Assembly: GCA_049724395.1 (NCBI GenBank)
Contig: JAUGWO010000226.1
Location: 1 to 64,000 of the forward strand
Length of the DNA: 64,000 nucleotides
Direction: 5' to 3'
DNA from: Spongospora subterranea f. sp. subterranea
Taxonomy: Eukaryota > Endomyxa: Phytomyxea > Phytomyxea > Plasmodiophorida
A model generated the notes under the pieces. That model was not told the DNA's origin. It searched no databases and saw nothing but the letters and a program-made list of their open reading frames with translations. Below are positions 26,067 through 36,558 of the stretch, in pieces (within the stretch, counting starts at the first letter, position 1; each line of letters opens with the position of its first letter). A program made the position numbers and the translations under genes.

Positions 26067-26655
26067 CTACCAATGTCCCGCCACAATCAACTCATCTGTA
26101 CTGTCGTTCGAATGGCGCCACACCAGGGTGGGAACATTTCGGTAAATATGCCGTGAAGGATACGGTACAGTGTATTTATATACCCTATTGGCAATTTCGG
26201 GCGACAAATAGTATCTTGCCATAACATCATATCTGTCGCCCCAGAGGGCAGAAAAACATATCAAGCTAGCCAATGCCTGGTTAGAGGTATCCCCAGGGTC
26301 AGACCAGAGGGCCGCGACGTTCTGGTCTTTTATCGCAATGGCGTTTGATCGAAATGTGTCGCCGGATAATATTGAACCTGGCAGTCGCTGCAGTCCAGGT
26401 GGTCGCCATTGCAGCTGGAAGCCGCCAAGTGTTGCGATCTCTGGCAGCGAGTCTCCAGCGAAATGCAATCCCGGACGGGCACCAACAGACTAAATCAAGG
26501 AGGTTATGATTCGATATTCCGATGCACACCTGAAAATCAAAGCTTCGAATTTGTCGCCACGGGAAATCCTTCGGACCCCCAGCGCTGTGAAGCCGCTGAA
26601 ATGTGATGCAATTGCCGGTGTGGATGAGCTTGAAGCTTTCGGCGGAGAAGAACAA
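26067..26655 (-). CDS. Hypothetical protein, at least two exons, 5' end uncertain
   Basis: An open stretch ending at a TAG (26069-26067) covers about 26499-26067. It joins upstream through a GTGTGC..TTTAG intron (just below 26530) to an exon reaching about 26655. The joined product is rich in aromatic and Trp residues (PWRQIRSFDF, FSALWGDRYDVMARYYL) and has no motif I recognise. No ATG is found in frame at the 5' end, so another exon, possibly behind an intron near 26665, is likely. It ends 11 nt before the Cpd1 start, so the two might share a promoter or even a transcript. The conserved look rests on amino-acid composition only. Confidence 0.5.
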
Positions 26656-26728
26656 GGTTGCTGCTGATTACCCCGACCTTACTGAGCTTGAAATATTTTA
26701 AATTTTGCTTGATGAACGAAAAACATGG

Positions 26729-27129
26729 CCATGGAGGTCTATAAGGAAATCTCACTGTTTGCTCTAGATCCCGAATGCGACGAATCTAAGGAGCACTTTG
26801 CTGAAGCGCAATCTGTCGCTTTGACAGAACGCTGGCCGAACTCGCGGTGCTGGCGCTAAAGAAGCTGGCTGATTCAAGACAAATAAATCTCACTAGCGAT
26901 TGTTGAATAGTTGCATCATGATTTGTTTCGGAAGAAGCATGGATAAGCATGTTCATGTATTGATGAAAAAGACAAATAGCTTTAACAATTGCGTGTAATC
27001 AAAACAATCGCTAGTGAGCGTTGATTCAGCCAGCTTCATCTGCGTCCAGCGCCGCGAGTTAGGCCAGCTTGCGCTTCAGCCATTCGGGATTTAGAGCAAA
27101 CAGTGTGATTTCAAAATGAAGCTCCATGG
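26729..27129. repeat. Large imperfect inverted repeat
   Basis: The left arm (26729-26904) and right arm (27003-27129) are inverted copies separated by about 98 bp. Shared blocks in the same order include CCATGGAG, CACTGTTTGCTCTA, ATCCCGAATG, GCTGAAGCGCAA, GAAGCTGGCTGA and CTCACTAGCGATTGTT. The left arm is longer because of internal insertions. Each arm opens a short frame beginning ME and sharing LFAL and PE residues, facing each other. No target duplication or transposase was noticed. It could be an inverted segmental duplication, a foldback element or an arm-pairing hairpin. Confidence 0.8.
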
Positions 27130-27459
27130 CTGCTCGCGTTTGCATCAAGTGATCCTTAAATCGTTGCGATGGTCAACTCTCAACCGGTTCATGTTATAAA
27201 TCTAGGTTTCATTCTGTTGCATTTCGCCAACATCGCGCGTTCGCCAATACCGCTGGACGGTTGGTAGCGAGAGAGATCCGAAAACTGAAAGTGAGGAAGT
27301 CCCCCGTCACACCAGATATTTGAGAATCCTGGTCCAGCGGTTTGGCCGCCAACCAAGGCCAGGAGATAGAATCAATAAACTTCCCTACACTGTTTATTTT
27401 TGGAGTTTCCGCCCCCTCTGTTGGAAAAATCATTGACGCAGTCGCATCATAGGGACTCC

Positions 27460-28401
27460 ATGGAACCCGACCTTCAACGGCGAATTCAAAAAGCGGCCAG
27501 ACAGGCCCAACAAAGCAGTCTTCCTCGTTTCGCGTGGCCGTTGAAAGAAACATTTGTTAAGCTCTGGGGCTCAACAAGGGCAATTGCACCTAAAGCTACA
27601 GTTCCAACTGGTGACGCCCCTCCTTTGAAAAATTTTCACGCAAAAGCATGCTCTGGCTCCACGCTTTGGCCAACGGTAAATGTTGACTTTGCAGAGAAGG
27701 ATCACCAGCATAGAAATGCAATTCTACCAAGAAGCCCACCTAGCCCATCCCTTCCTAATCTCGATCTCACGACCGTCGCCGATCTCTATCCATTTGGCGA
27801 GCTGGGCGCCTCGGGAGAATCCGAGTTTTCGGCCACGGCGAAGGTCATCTTGCAGGACCTAGAGCGGGAGAAACTGCTGGCTAAACGGAGAGCGGCCAAT
27901 GTGGCAGGGGAGTTGAAGATATGCGAGGTCTTTCTGGGTTCATGGGTGGAACGGTTGCATGATTAATATGAGTGGTAGGCTCTGTCACCATCATCAGGAA
28001 CTAGTTGCCACCAGTGCAAATCAAGGCGCGATTTAACCGACCTGGTCCAGTGCAATGATAACGCAGAGTCGAGAGCTAGGAGCCCTAGCTGGACACGGCG
28101 CCCATGCAAGAAGAAATACTGTCTGTAAGGCCCCATTCCCAGCAATATGTCGATGATGACTGACGACACTCGCAACGAATGTGTCAGGCCTTGCCTGGAT
28201 CGGTTCTATGGCGGCAGTGGCGCCCACATCGTGCATTCCGATGGAGGCATTGTTGGATGGAGGTGCCCATCATGCCAAGGGGAGTGCTGTTGTGCCATGT
28301 GTAAGCGCCAGGTGTCCAAGCGCAGAAGAATCTCAAATGACGACGATATATCATTTGAGGTTGGTTCCTCGGAGATCGGAGGGGGGTCCACATTCCTATG
28401 A
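27460..28401 (+). CDS. zf-4CXXC_R1 zinc-finger protein (CDCA7-like)
   Basis: I join three exons: 27460-27937, 27998-28124 and 28188-28401, with GT-AG introns that keep phase (total 819 nt, 272 residues). The first exon has a basic, Gln-rich start and a helical end. The second opens with CHQCKSRRDLTDLVQC and ends KKKYCL, and the third continues PCLDRFYG and WRCPSCQGECCCAMCKR. This CxxC ladder with the RYG-like step is the signature of the zf-4CXXC_R1 domain of CDCA7/JPO and MAOA-repressor R1 proteins, which are nuclear and help chromatin remodelling and DNA methylation. The tail is short and acidic. The gene ends 54 bp from the convergent gene at 28456. An additional 5' exon cannot be excluded. 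Confidence 0.8.
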
Positions 28402-28455
28402 TGATTCTGAAGATTACCCCCCATCAATAAATATCATAAACGTGTTGATCAAGTT

Positions 28456-29385
28456 TTATATTGTAAATTGCACATTGACAGGAAGGCTGGTCGCGGTCCG
28501 GGTTGACTTTCTCCTCTGGATACGCTCCAGAGCTTTCTGAGCAAGATGTTGGCCCATCTCTGTCGTGATATATCTCGGTGGCTCATCTATTGGCGCCATA
28601 ACGGATAACGAGCGAGTCGGAGCTCCACGAAGTGGGATTTTAGATAACTGATTCTCCGGGTAGTCAATACGACTACAGGAGCGAGTTTTGTTCTTCATGA
28701 GATTTTCAGTTGACAGTTTGTCAGGTTCCTTCAAGCTACAAAATGTCGCCTTAAGCAATGGAAACACAGCAAATGAAAATTCGAACCTTGGTCGCTTTGA
28801 TGGTGATTGCACCGATGATGATTGTGAGAAAGTATTCAGAGTACTGGCACTTTGACTCATAATTCTTGGTATCACCTCTGTCGACCCTTTTGTCGCAATA
28901 TGATCAATAGGATGAGGAACCTGCTCAAACACACTGTTTCTGCCTGATGAACTGCTTCGCTCAATAGGAGGGTTCGGGATGAGTAGGGATGAGCCACGAC
29001 CGGCGCTACTAATTTCCATCTGATAATTAGGCTCGTTAAGTGTCCGCCTTCTGGACGAGATAACACTAGATCGAACAGGAGATCGTTCACCGGGATCTGT
29101 CGAATATATGTTATCATCGAACCCGATTGGGTGCCCTAGCGTTGAGGATTTGATCAGTTGTACAATACGCTTTTGAGTGGAAGATAATACTGAACAGGAG
29201 ATTAGCTCATCTGTTAGCGTTCCGATCAAACTTAAACTTTGTTCAAGTTTTAGTTTCTCGCTGTTGAGGCATTCCTCAACCTGAACCTGGCGAGATAAAA
29301 GCAGCCGTAATGTATTTATTTGCAGTTGCTGCTTGATAAAATGAGCAGAATAGTGCTGTTCGTCATCATCAGCATTATCTGGCAT
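28456..29385 (-). CDS. Hypothetical protein with N-terminal coiled coil and Ser-rich tail
   Basis: This is one uninterrupted frame of 309 residues from ATG 29385. Residues about 10-65 have heptad-like leucines (IKQQLQINTLRLLLSRQ and after) suggesting a coiled coil. The rest is Ser/Arg/Pro-rich and probably disordered, ending with a basic helix (QHLAQKALERIQRRKS). I do not recognise the family. It shares an intergenic region of 256 bp with TIM10, transcribed in the opposite direction, and ends close to the convergent zinc-finger gene. Confidence 0.65.
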   Translation of the reverse strand: MPDNADDDEQHYSAHFIKQQLQINTLRLLLSRQVQVEECLNSEKLKLEQSLSLIGTLTDELISCSVLSSTQKRIVQLIKSSTLGHPIGFDDNIYSTDPGERSPVRSSVISSRRRTLNEPNYQMEISSAGRGSSLLIPNPPIERSSSSGRNSVFEQVPHPIDHIATKGSTEVIPRIMSQSASTLNTFSQSSSVQSPSKRPRFEFSFAVFPLLKATFCSLKEPDKLSTENLMKNKTRSCSRIDYPENQLSKIPLRGAPTRSLSVMAPIDEPPRYITTEMGQHLAQKALERIQRRKSTRTATSLPVNVQFTI

Positions 29386-29641
29386 AAATCAATAAACTGG
29401 TACTAATTATGATCGTTTCTCCTTTAAACATTTCACAAATGGCTCAGGTGGCCGTGACAACTCTCGACCGTTTTCAAAGCTGCCGACAAGTTGTGGAGTT
29501 GTAGCGCCATCACGGTCATGGATGGAATGATTGCTGGCCGACACGGGACGGAGTTTCCTGACAGTTGGGAATTGGGATTTACATTACATACACGCAGTGC
29601 CGTTTTAGGCATTACATTACACCTGCTGCCATCTCGTAACC

Positions 29642-30007
29642 ATGAGCTTCTGGTCAAAGTCGTCCCCAGAGAAGGAACAGTCGTCCAAAAGCGGGGCGGG
29701 CTATGTTGAACAGGACACACCCGGGCTAAAGGAAGCCAGATATCAAATTGAGGGTGTGACAGATATGTTTAATCGGTAAAATCAATGCCAAATTTCATTG
29801 TTAATGTTGACGTAAAAATTGATCAGAATGAACGATACCTGTTTTGAGAAATGCATCGGAAAAATGAGCGATGCCGAGTTAAATATCGGCGAAATGAGTT
29901 GCGTAGACCGCTGCGTAATCAAATACATGCAAGCACAAAATCAGATCGGCTTGAAGTTGAGGGAAGAAACAATGGCGCAACAGCAACAACAACCTCCCGC
30001 GCAATAA
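29642..30007 (+). CDS. TIM10: Mitochondrial intermembrane-space chaperone Tim10
   Basis: Two exons, 29642-29775 and 29827-30007, are split by a 51-bp GTAAAA..CAG intron and give 104 residues. The product has the small-Tim twin CX3C motif, CFEKC and CVDRC, with the usual spacing, preceded by DMFNRMNDT and followed by KYMQAQNQIGLKL. These match Tim10 rather than Tim9. Tim10 works with Tim9 as a hexameric chaperone that guides hydrophobic carrier proteins across the intermembrane space to TIM22. The N-terminal extension of about 30 residues and the poly-Gln tail are not conserved parts. There is no presequence, as expected for MIA40-imported proteins. Confidence 0.93.
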
Positions 30008-30224
30008 AACATTGTATATATTGTCGTCGCAATTCATCTTGCTGTTCGGCTCAATTACATTCTTGAGATCAGCATCGGCAGCCGCATTTAACTTTCTCCA
30101 TATCGATGATCTCGGATGACAATTGCTACAGAACGCGAATCTTGGCCAGTTAGTGTTGGGATAATGGTGTCGTCACACAGCCATGGCGATAAAAAATCAC
30201 TGGATTGGCGTCATTGGAGGAATT

Positions 30225-31419
30225 ATGGATCGATATCGAATCATTCACAAAGTCGGCGAAGGGACGTTCGGTGAGGTGTTCAAAGCCGTCCGAATTCAGG
30301 ATGGTCGAATAGTGGCATTGAAGCGGATTCACATCCGACGATCGGGACAGGGGCTGCCAAATACGATATTACGAGAAGTGAAAACATTGGAGCACCTTGA
30401 TCACGATAGTGTTGTGAAGCTATATGAATACTTCTGGAACGGCTCCAGCGCCATTCTGGCTTTGGAATATATGGAAACAGACCTGTACCACGTCATGGCT
30501 CAAATGTCGCGACCGTTCTATGAATCTGAGATTAAGGTCAATTAAATATGTGCAGTTTGAATGCGATTCCGTTTCATCTGCTATGTCATCAGTGCATCAT
30601 GAGAATGATTCTGATCGGCGTCTCGGCTATTCACGACGCTCATATCATCCATCGTGTACTCCATTATCGTCCCGAATCCTCTTTCGCCATCTAAAATGCC
30701 TTTTGCCATTCTCAGGACATCAAACCGTCAAATATTCTGTTCACTGGTTCGGGAAAGATCAAGATAGGAGATTTTGGTCTAGCGCGAATGAACCTCGATC
30801 CAGACAAATGCTATTCCCATCAGGTTGCCACAAGGTCAACACCCGCGTCTGGTTCTTTTATGTCGATTTCATTGCTGTTGTCGTGAAGGTTTTACAGAGC
30901 ACCTGAATTGCTATATGGATCCCGTAAATATGGGGTTGGCGTTGATTTATGGGCGATTGGCTGCGTCTTTGCCGAGCTATTGAATCACAGTCCATTTATA
31001 GCCGGCAATGGCGACATCGATCAGCTGTTCAAAGTGTTGAGATTCATGGGAACACCGACCGAGCAAAGTTGGCCTGTAGGATGAAATGGCGACAGATTGT
31101 TGTTCATCATTCTGAAATCGAATAGGGCGTTCAGGATCTTCCTGATTATAACAAGATCAACTTTTCATTCATGCCAGGCATTCCTCTCAGGAATCTTGTC
31201 CCTGACGCATCAGATCAGGCGGTCGCACTTCTCCAGAAGTTTCTGGTCTACAATGCAGCCAATCGCATTGGAACGAAACAGGTAAACATGTTCTGATTGG
31301 CACAAAACCATTGGCTTAGGTTAGTACAGGCTCTTCAGGACTCATACTTTTACACTGCACCATATTCTGAGACACCGGATAAAATCGTGCAATTCTTTCC
31401 TATAAAACAAAAGAGATAA
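30225..31419 (+). CDS. CDK20: CDK20/CCRK-like cyclin-dependent kinase
   Basis: The start is ATG 30225 (MDRYRII). Exons fit with short introns: 30225-30536, 30593-30655, 30716 onward and further exons to TAA 31419. Seen in order are the glycine loop [15 protein letters not shown] with the ATP lysine, the [12 protein letters not shown] helix in place of PSTAIRE, IIHR/DIKPSN, DFGLAR and [12 protein letters not shown], then DLPDYNKI and a TAP-Y-end tail. The NTILRE segment, HQVAT and the DLPDYNKI block match CDK20 (CCRK, Chlamydomonas LF2), a kinase that controls flagellar length and acts on ICK/MAK kinases. This fits a flagellated organism. The activation-loop Thr is in HQVATR. The gene ends 46 bp from the convergent BCS1 gene. 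Confidence 0.88.
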
Positions 31420-31465
31420 CTATGACGTATTTGCCAACATCGGGTTTAGAACAATTCATTTCAAA

Positions 31466-33206
31466 TCAGTCTTTGCAAAATCCAGATCCAGACTGTGGAT
31501 TGAACACCACTCGATCTACATCGAATGCAGTTAGTCTTCGCCGACGAGGCCTATTTTCACTGGTTTCGGGAGAAACTTGGGGCGGTGTCAACATCGGCGC
31601 TGATACCTGATTAGCTATGTGCTGTGCGAAATTATCAACAGCATTAGTAGGAGACGCCTTATATCTCATCAGATAACCTTGCAAAGATGCCATGCTTAAT
31701 AGAGCCGAATCCGGCATCTTGTCGACGAACGACTGCGAGAGTTCCTCGATATTGGGCATCCCCTGATAGAACTTCATGAACAACCTTTGAGCTTGTGATT
31801 TAGAGCTATGTCGAATATAAAGTGATAGATCTACTCGCCCTGTTGTCGCAAACACTCAGAGTTCAGCAAATTTGATCGGTTGACCAGAAAACTGACCGCA
31901 TACATACCAGGGCGCATTAGGGCTGGGTCAAGTCGCTCTATGAAATTAGTGGTCATAAACACAATCCGTTCTTCACTTGATGCGATCCCATCTAATGTGT
32001 TTAATAATCCACTGAATGTGACCTGGCTGCGGCTGTCGGCTCCGGTTGATCGCTGCACGAAAGCCGCATCAATATCTGTTTGAATCTCAGAACGCCATAA
32101 TTCAGTGATCCAGAATCCGGTTGACCTTCTAGGAGTAGGATGGACTGTTGAGGGAGATTGCTCATCGCTATCGCCAGCCGATCGTCGGTCATATCTCTGT
32201 CAGATACCGACAAAATACAGATATTGTAATTGAGATAACCGGCTAAAGCGTAAATGAAGGAGGTCTTCCCACCGCCTGGTGGACCATGAACTAGATATCC
32301 TCTTCGGTAGGGAATCCCTTGTTCGTGATACCATTTGGCAGATTTTCTCCATTCATCGAGATCGGCTACGATTCTTTCACCGACTCCATCTTCTAATATT
32401 ACTGAATCAAGAGATCGCTTTTGCCTCGCTAATCAAGATACCCTACGACTAAATAAAAACTGGTTAGACAAAGAGCGGATGTCTCTTACGGTGGCCAAAC
32501 TGTTTCCACTCTGATCCCCAGCTGGAATAGATAACAGTATTCCCTTTCTGTTCGTCAAGAGCAGCGTCTCGTGCTTGATGAAGCAATTTATCGAATACGG
32601 TTGTATCTCGGCCAATACATGTTAAAACCACCTTCTCCCAAGGAACACCTGTTGACCTCAACCGTCAGAATTACGCAGAATCATCAAAGACAACGTCCAA
32701 TACCCGATTCAATGGAAAATGTCCCATGTTGCCGTTCACGTTCCACCCAAATTAATCTATTGAGCAGTTGGGAATCAAGATTGGGGTTCAATCGTTGGCG
32801 CTAATCTGACCTATTATCTTGCCAGAATACATGGCGGCCAGGTCCAGGAATCTGATTTCAAGTCATACAATGACGACAGATAGACTATGTGTTCCAGCAC
32901 CTTTGTGAATCGATGAATAGCAGAACCATCACATAATCGATCATGAACAGTAGAGACTGTGAGATGCTGAGTATTTCGTCCTTGATTACTGATCCAGTTC
33001 AGCACCCAAGGGTAACTGGCATCCTTTGACGTCACTTCCAACGTCATCAGAAAATGACGTCGCGCCATCATACCGGCCAACGACGACGCTTTCCTGGTTA
33101 GCTGCGCAACCGCACCTAGAACGGCGAGACCAAATCCACCCGAGAAGAACACGTTATCAGTGGAAAACAATTTGCCAAACATGGCTGTTGGGCTGGATTC
33201 ATTCAT
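31466..33206 (-). CDS. BCS1: Mitochondrial AAA chaperone BCS1
   Basis: This multi-exon gene starts at ATG 33206. The N-terminus has one membrane segment ([13 protein letters not shown]) followed by a basic stretch, the internal import signal of BCS1. The BCS1-N domain includes [18 protein letters not shown] and, after an intron, [10 protein letters not shown] and WVERER. The AAA domain has Walker [11 protein letters not shown] (near 32270), a Walker B before ID (near 32130), [11 protein letters not shown] and the RPG/RVDL second region of homology. BCS1 folds and moves the Rieske iron-sulfur protein across the inner membrane for complex III assembly. Introns are short, e.g. GTGCTG..CAG near 32900. 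The C-terminus is Pro/Arg-rich. It is transcribed divergently from the PPR gene, 202 bp away. Confidence 0.9.
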
Positions 33207-33408
33207 GATTCAACAATCTGACAACACCTATATAATTATCCAAATTGCTTGATAACCTGTAAAAACCCCATCTGCTGGTATTTGCGGCGGAGCACCCCAG
33301 CAAGTCATTTGGTTGCGCCATGCTGTAGGCTGACCTACCCCGTGGCCGTTATTTTCACGACTGCCTGCCGGTATCGTAACGTAAACGCCCAGGAGCTACC
33401 TGTTGACC

Positions 33409-34328
33409 ATGTCAGTATTGAGAGGCAATGCCAGGGCAGCTCAAGCAGTTGCGCCATATCTTGACCGTGTATTACAGCGATTGCAAGCCAAACCTAATGT
33501 AGGAACAATGTGCCCAGGGTTATGGACTTGGCGCTCATTCGAGTTTCCCTCCAGCAAATTCCGAAACAGGTTTTGACGAGGGCAGAGCAATCACTGAAAG
33601 AACGCTGCCAAAAGATATGTGAGCAGGCAGATCGATTACATGATGATGCACAGATGGCATCGGATTATATGGCCAGGAATAAAATACTTCACAAACGGCT
33701 AATCACAACAGGCAAGAGTCTTGGTGAATGCCTTGCAGATGCCGCCAAGATGAAGTCGTATGCGGTCGCAGAGAACATTTTTGATTCATATAAACAAAGG
33801 TTTTCGGCGAAGGTCCGTTCGTGCCCTGAATAGTTCACGATTCATCGGTGCTCAGTTAATTGATTGTAGGCATATCATTACAATGCTTTGTTGGGTCTAG
33901 CTCCTCAAGAACAAACATTCGCAATCTTCAAAAAAATGTTAACAAAGAAAGTTCTTCCTGATGTTCGTTCTTTCTCAGTAATGTTTGATCGATGCCGTGA
34001 TGAAAGCGAACTGTCGCATTTGCTGGAGCTATTGTCCCAGCAAAAGATGCGACCAGATATCGTCGCCTGTACAGCCATGGTTCGCTCTGTTAATCGTATT
34101 CGTGGCGCAGAACAAGCATTCAAGATGTTCGAAGAAATCGATAGATGGTGTGTCAAACCGGACAACATTCTCTATTCGGTACTGTTAGATATAGCTACTC
34201 GAAGCCGCAACCACGTACGTTCTCGACAAATAATCGAGCGGATACGAGAGTCGGGATTAGTTCCTGATATTCGATTGGAAGCGATGATGAAATCGGCCTC
34301 CGGTGCTGTAAAGCGTCGGAAACCTTGA
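33409..34328 (+). CDS. Mitochondrial pentatricopeptide-repeat (PPR) protein
   Basis: The frame opens at ATG 33409 with an Arg/Ala-rich amphipathic start suited to mitochondrial import. A single-base frame break near 33497 separates it from the next stretch, which runs to the intron GTCCGT..GTAG (about 33813-33869). After the intron, helical pairs typical of PPR motifs follow: YNALLGL..FAIFKKMLTKKVLPDVRSF, then LLELLSQQKMRPDIVACTAM, then FKMFEEI..VKPDNILYSVLL and RQIIERIRESGLVPDIR. At least three to four repeats are visible. PPR proteins bind organellar RNA and act in its processing or translation. It could alternatively start at the internal ATG 33522 if the first segment is untranslated. Confidence 0.75.
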
Positions 34329-34339
34329 TATTTTGATAT

Positions 34340-35566
34340 TTATACAGCTTCACTGTTACGAAAATCGGCAATTTCGTGGTATTCTTGGGACGGCAAAGGA
34401 TATGGCTTATCCGGATTTAACGGATGCCATACGGATGGGAAATGAAGTCGGTAAACGACATACGCGACAGTGGACCCAATTATCGCTCCAGCAATAACAT
34501 CACTAGGGTGATGCCAATGATCCCGTAAACGCGAACACGAAATGAAACCAGCTAATCTAAAAAAGGGTCATGATTTCTCCCAGGAGTACGGGCCCGACAG
34601 ACCGACATTGTGGGGGAGATACTTGATAAGAACCGAACAAAACATGGTCCAGCTGATGACAATTTAGATTTACCCAGTAGCCACAGCGTCAGAAATAGCA
34701 ACCCTGATATAGTTCAGGGTGAATCAGGGCAATCGACATGATAAACTTGGTATCTCTGATTACCGGCAAATGCGAACGAGGAATGTCCCGAAGGGAAGCT
34801 GCGGAATGCTTTGGAAATGACGAGTTCCTGAGGGTCATCGGACACTAGCAACAGAATGCAAATGGAAAAGACACACCGATTCTTGACACGCTGTGCCATC
34901 GTAATGACACAGCTGAAAGAAATTCGGACGAGGACGGCCAACGAAGTTCTTGATGGACATCGTGAGAAACTGAGTCAGCGATAGACATTGGGCAAGACCC
35001 AACTGAAATTGAACTAAGTTTGATACCGATACCATGAATTAACTAAAACGCATACGACCAACCGAAGATCTGACAAAATCCGGTAAATCCTGATTGAAGA
35101 ATCGGCTTTGAAGAGCGAAGACTAAAAGAGGAATGACGGATCCAAAGACGGCACATAGCCACCAGGGGACCGTGTCTGGACGGACAGAGAACTGCAGTAC
35201 CAAAAGATAAATGAGCTACCCAGAAGCATTTGTCGGGTCATTAAGCCCGCTATATTACGGATAGGTTGGCGTCATTTGTGTTGATCTCTTGATGGAATGG
35301 TTGACATAACTTGATTAACCCTGATATTATCAGCAGTAAACCACATACAACCCAGTCGTAAACGAGGAAACGGAGCGTCCAATGCAATCGCTTGTTTAAT
35401 CTCCCACGGGGGTCGACGCCCACCGCATTGAAATCGCTAACAAATATGCCCTTTTGTGGCTAAATCAGATAAAAATAACGTAGTTTTCTCGAGTTTGAAT
35501 TACTTGGTCATCGATGAATGGTGATGGCGGTTCGAGCTCCTCATTCCTGCCTTGTAATCTGCCCAT
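34340..35566 (-). CDS. PAP2-family lipid phosphate phosphatase (DPP1/LPP-like)
   Basis: Starting at ATG 35566 (MGRLQGRNEELEPP), an exon of about 20 codons joins by GTAATT..TTTAG to a second exon carrying DWVVCGLLLIISGLIK and PFHQEI. Further exons give PWWLCAVFG, the PAP2 signature 1 region KNFVGRPRPNFFQLC (near 34920), signature 2 FRSFPSGHSSFAFAG (near 34790) and signature 3 SRLRDHWHHPSDVIAG (near 34510). The His and Arg of these motifs form the phosphatase site. Several membrane helices are expected. Yeast Dpp1/Lpp1 hydrolyse diacylglycerol pyrophosphate, phosphatidate and related lipids at vacuole or Golgi membranes. At least five short introns are needed. Confidence 0.85.
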
Positions 35567-35820
35567 AACTGATGAGGTCCTGGCTATCAATGCCAACTCA
35601 GCAACGCCGTCCAAAGTTCTATGAGATCAACTTTTTCACCACCGTCCTACCTTTGAAGATCATGCAAACTAGACAGACATCGGTGGAGTCGAGCGAATGA
35701 GAAAGGGCTCTTCGATCAGAGCGACCTGGAAACAGGTGGTGTTAAAACTGGAGATGGATTACCCAATTCAGTACCGGACTTTACCATAACATTACTCCCT
35801 TCTCCAACTTATTGAGGGGG

Positions 35821-35860
35821 TCCTGTCCTGTCCTGTCCTGTCCTGTCCTGTCCTGTCCTC
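35821..35860 (+). repeat. (TCCTG)n pentanucleotide microsatellite
   Basis: Eight uninterrupted units of TCCTG (the last ends in C) lie between the divergent PAP2 phosphatase and CDC16 genes. The run is preceded by a short G tract. Confidence 0.95.
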
Positions 35861-36558
35861 AAAAGTCTGGTTAGGGCAACCTGACCTGTGCATCAACACG
35901 TCCAGGGGTCACGTGTTTATCGAAAACAATCGAAAATCGCTCAGAGCCGTATCCGGTCTACGACAAAATCGCGTTTAGGAGACGATCGTTGAAGACTGCA
36001 TGGAGGTGATCAACGAGGGGTAGCTTGTGTGGACCAGGTCAAGTGTTCACAGAACTCCATGTTCTCACTCCGATACTGCCAGATCACCGACGCAGCTCAG
36101 AGACTCGTTTCAACACCTGAACTGGTCCGCAAACAATCCCTCGTTGAATATAGCATCTCTGTCTGCGGTGGAAGAGACTGGCTTTCTCGAACAGAGAACT
36201 TGCCACAGTGGGGGGTTCCGGTATCAACGGCCATCTAAATCATTCAGGAACGTCGAAACGGCGATAGCATCTCCTGAACCGGCAATCAACGGAAATCGCT
36301 GTTCCCCAAAAAAAAATAGTGCAGCAGCTACGATAGCACCCAATTCATGCAACCCCGCTCTTGTAAGTTCGAATGAGATTCCAAAAAATCTGGCCAACAA
36401 TCTGACTTTGGCCAGAACCAACGTTTCCGCATTTTTCTTCCTACAGACTTCGACCAATATACCGTTCCCACATGTACATAAATAATGCGTCAGTCAGGTG
36501 TGTACAGACTTGTTATCAAACACTCAATTGAAATCCGTTGGCGATATTGCAGTTCGCC
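35861..36558. other. Upstream region of CDC16, possible unplaced 5' exon
   Basis: About 700 bp separate the microsatellite from the first clear CDC16 codon. A plus-strand frame (36027-36485) is open but lacks an ATG and motifs, and no intron joins it in frame to CDC16. I treat it as 5' UTR or promoter, with a missed N-terminal exon possible. Confidence 0.35.

Noticed and set aside
27209-27553. Minus-strand frame opposite the zinc-finger gene
   Set aside because: It is a shadow of the plus-strand gene, with no start context or motif.
36027-36485. Independent plus-strand gene upstream of CDC16
   Set aside because: No ATG, no motif and no in-frame splice to CDC16; composition looks like non-coding DNA.
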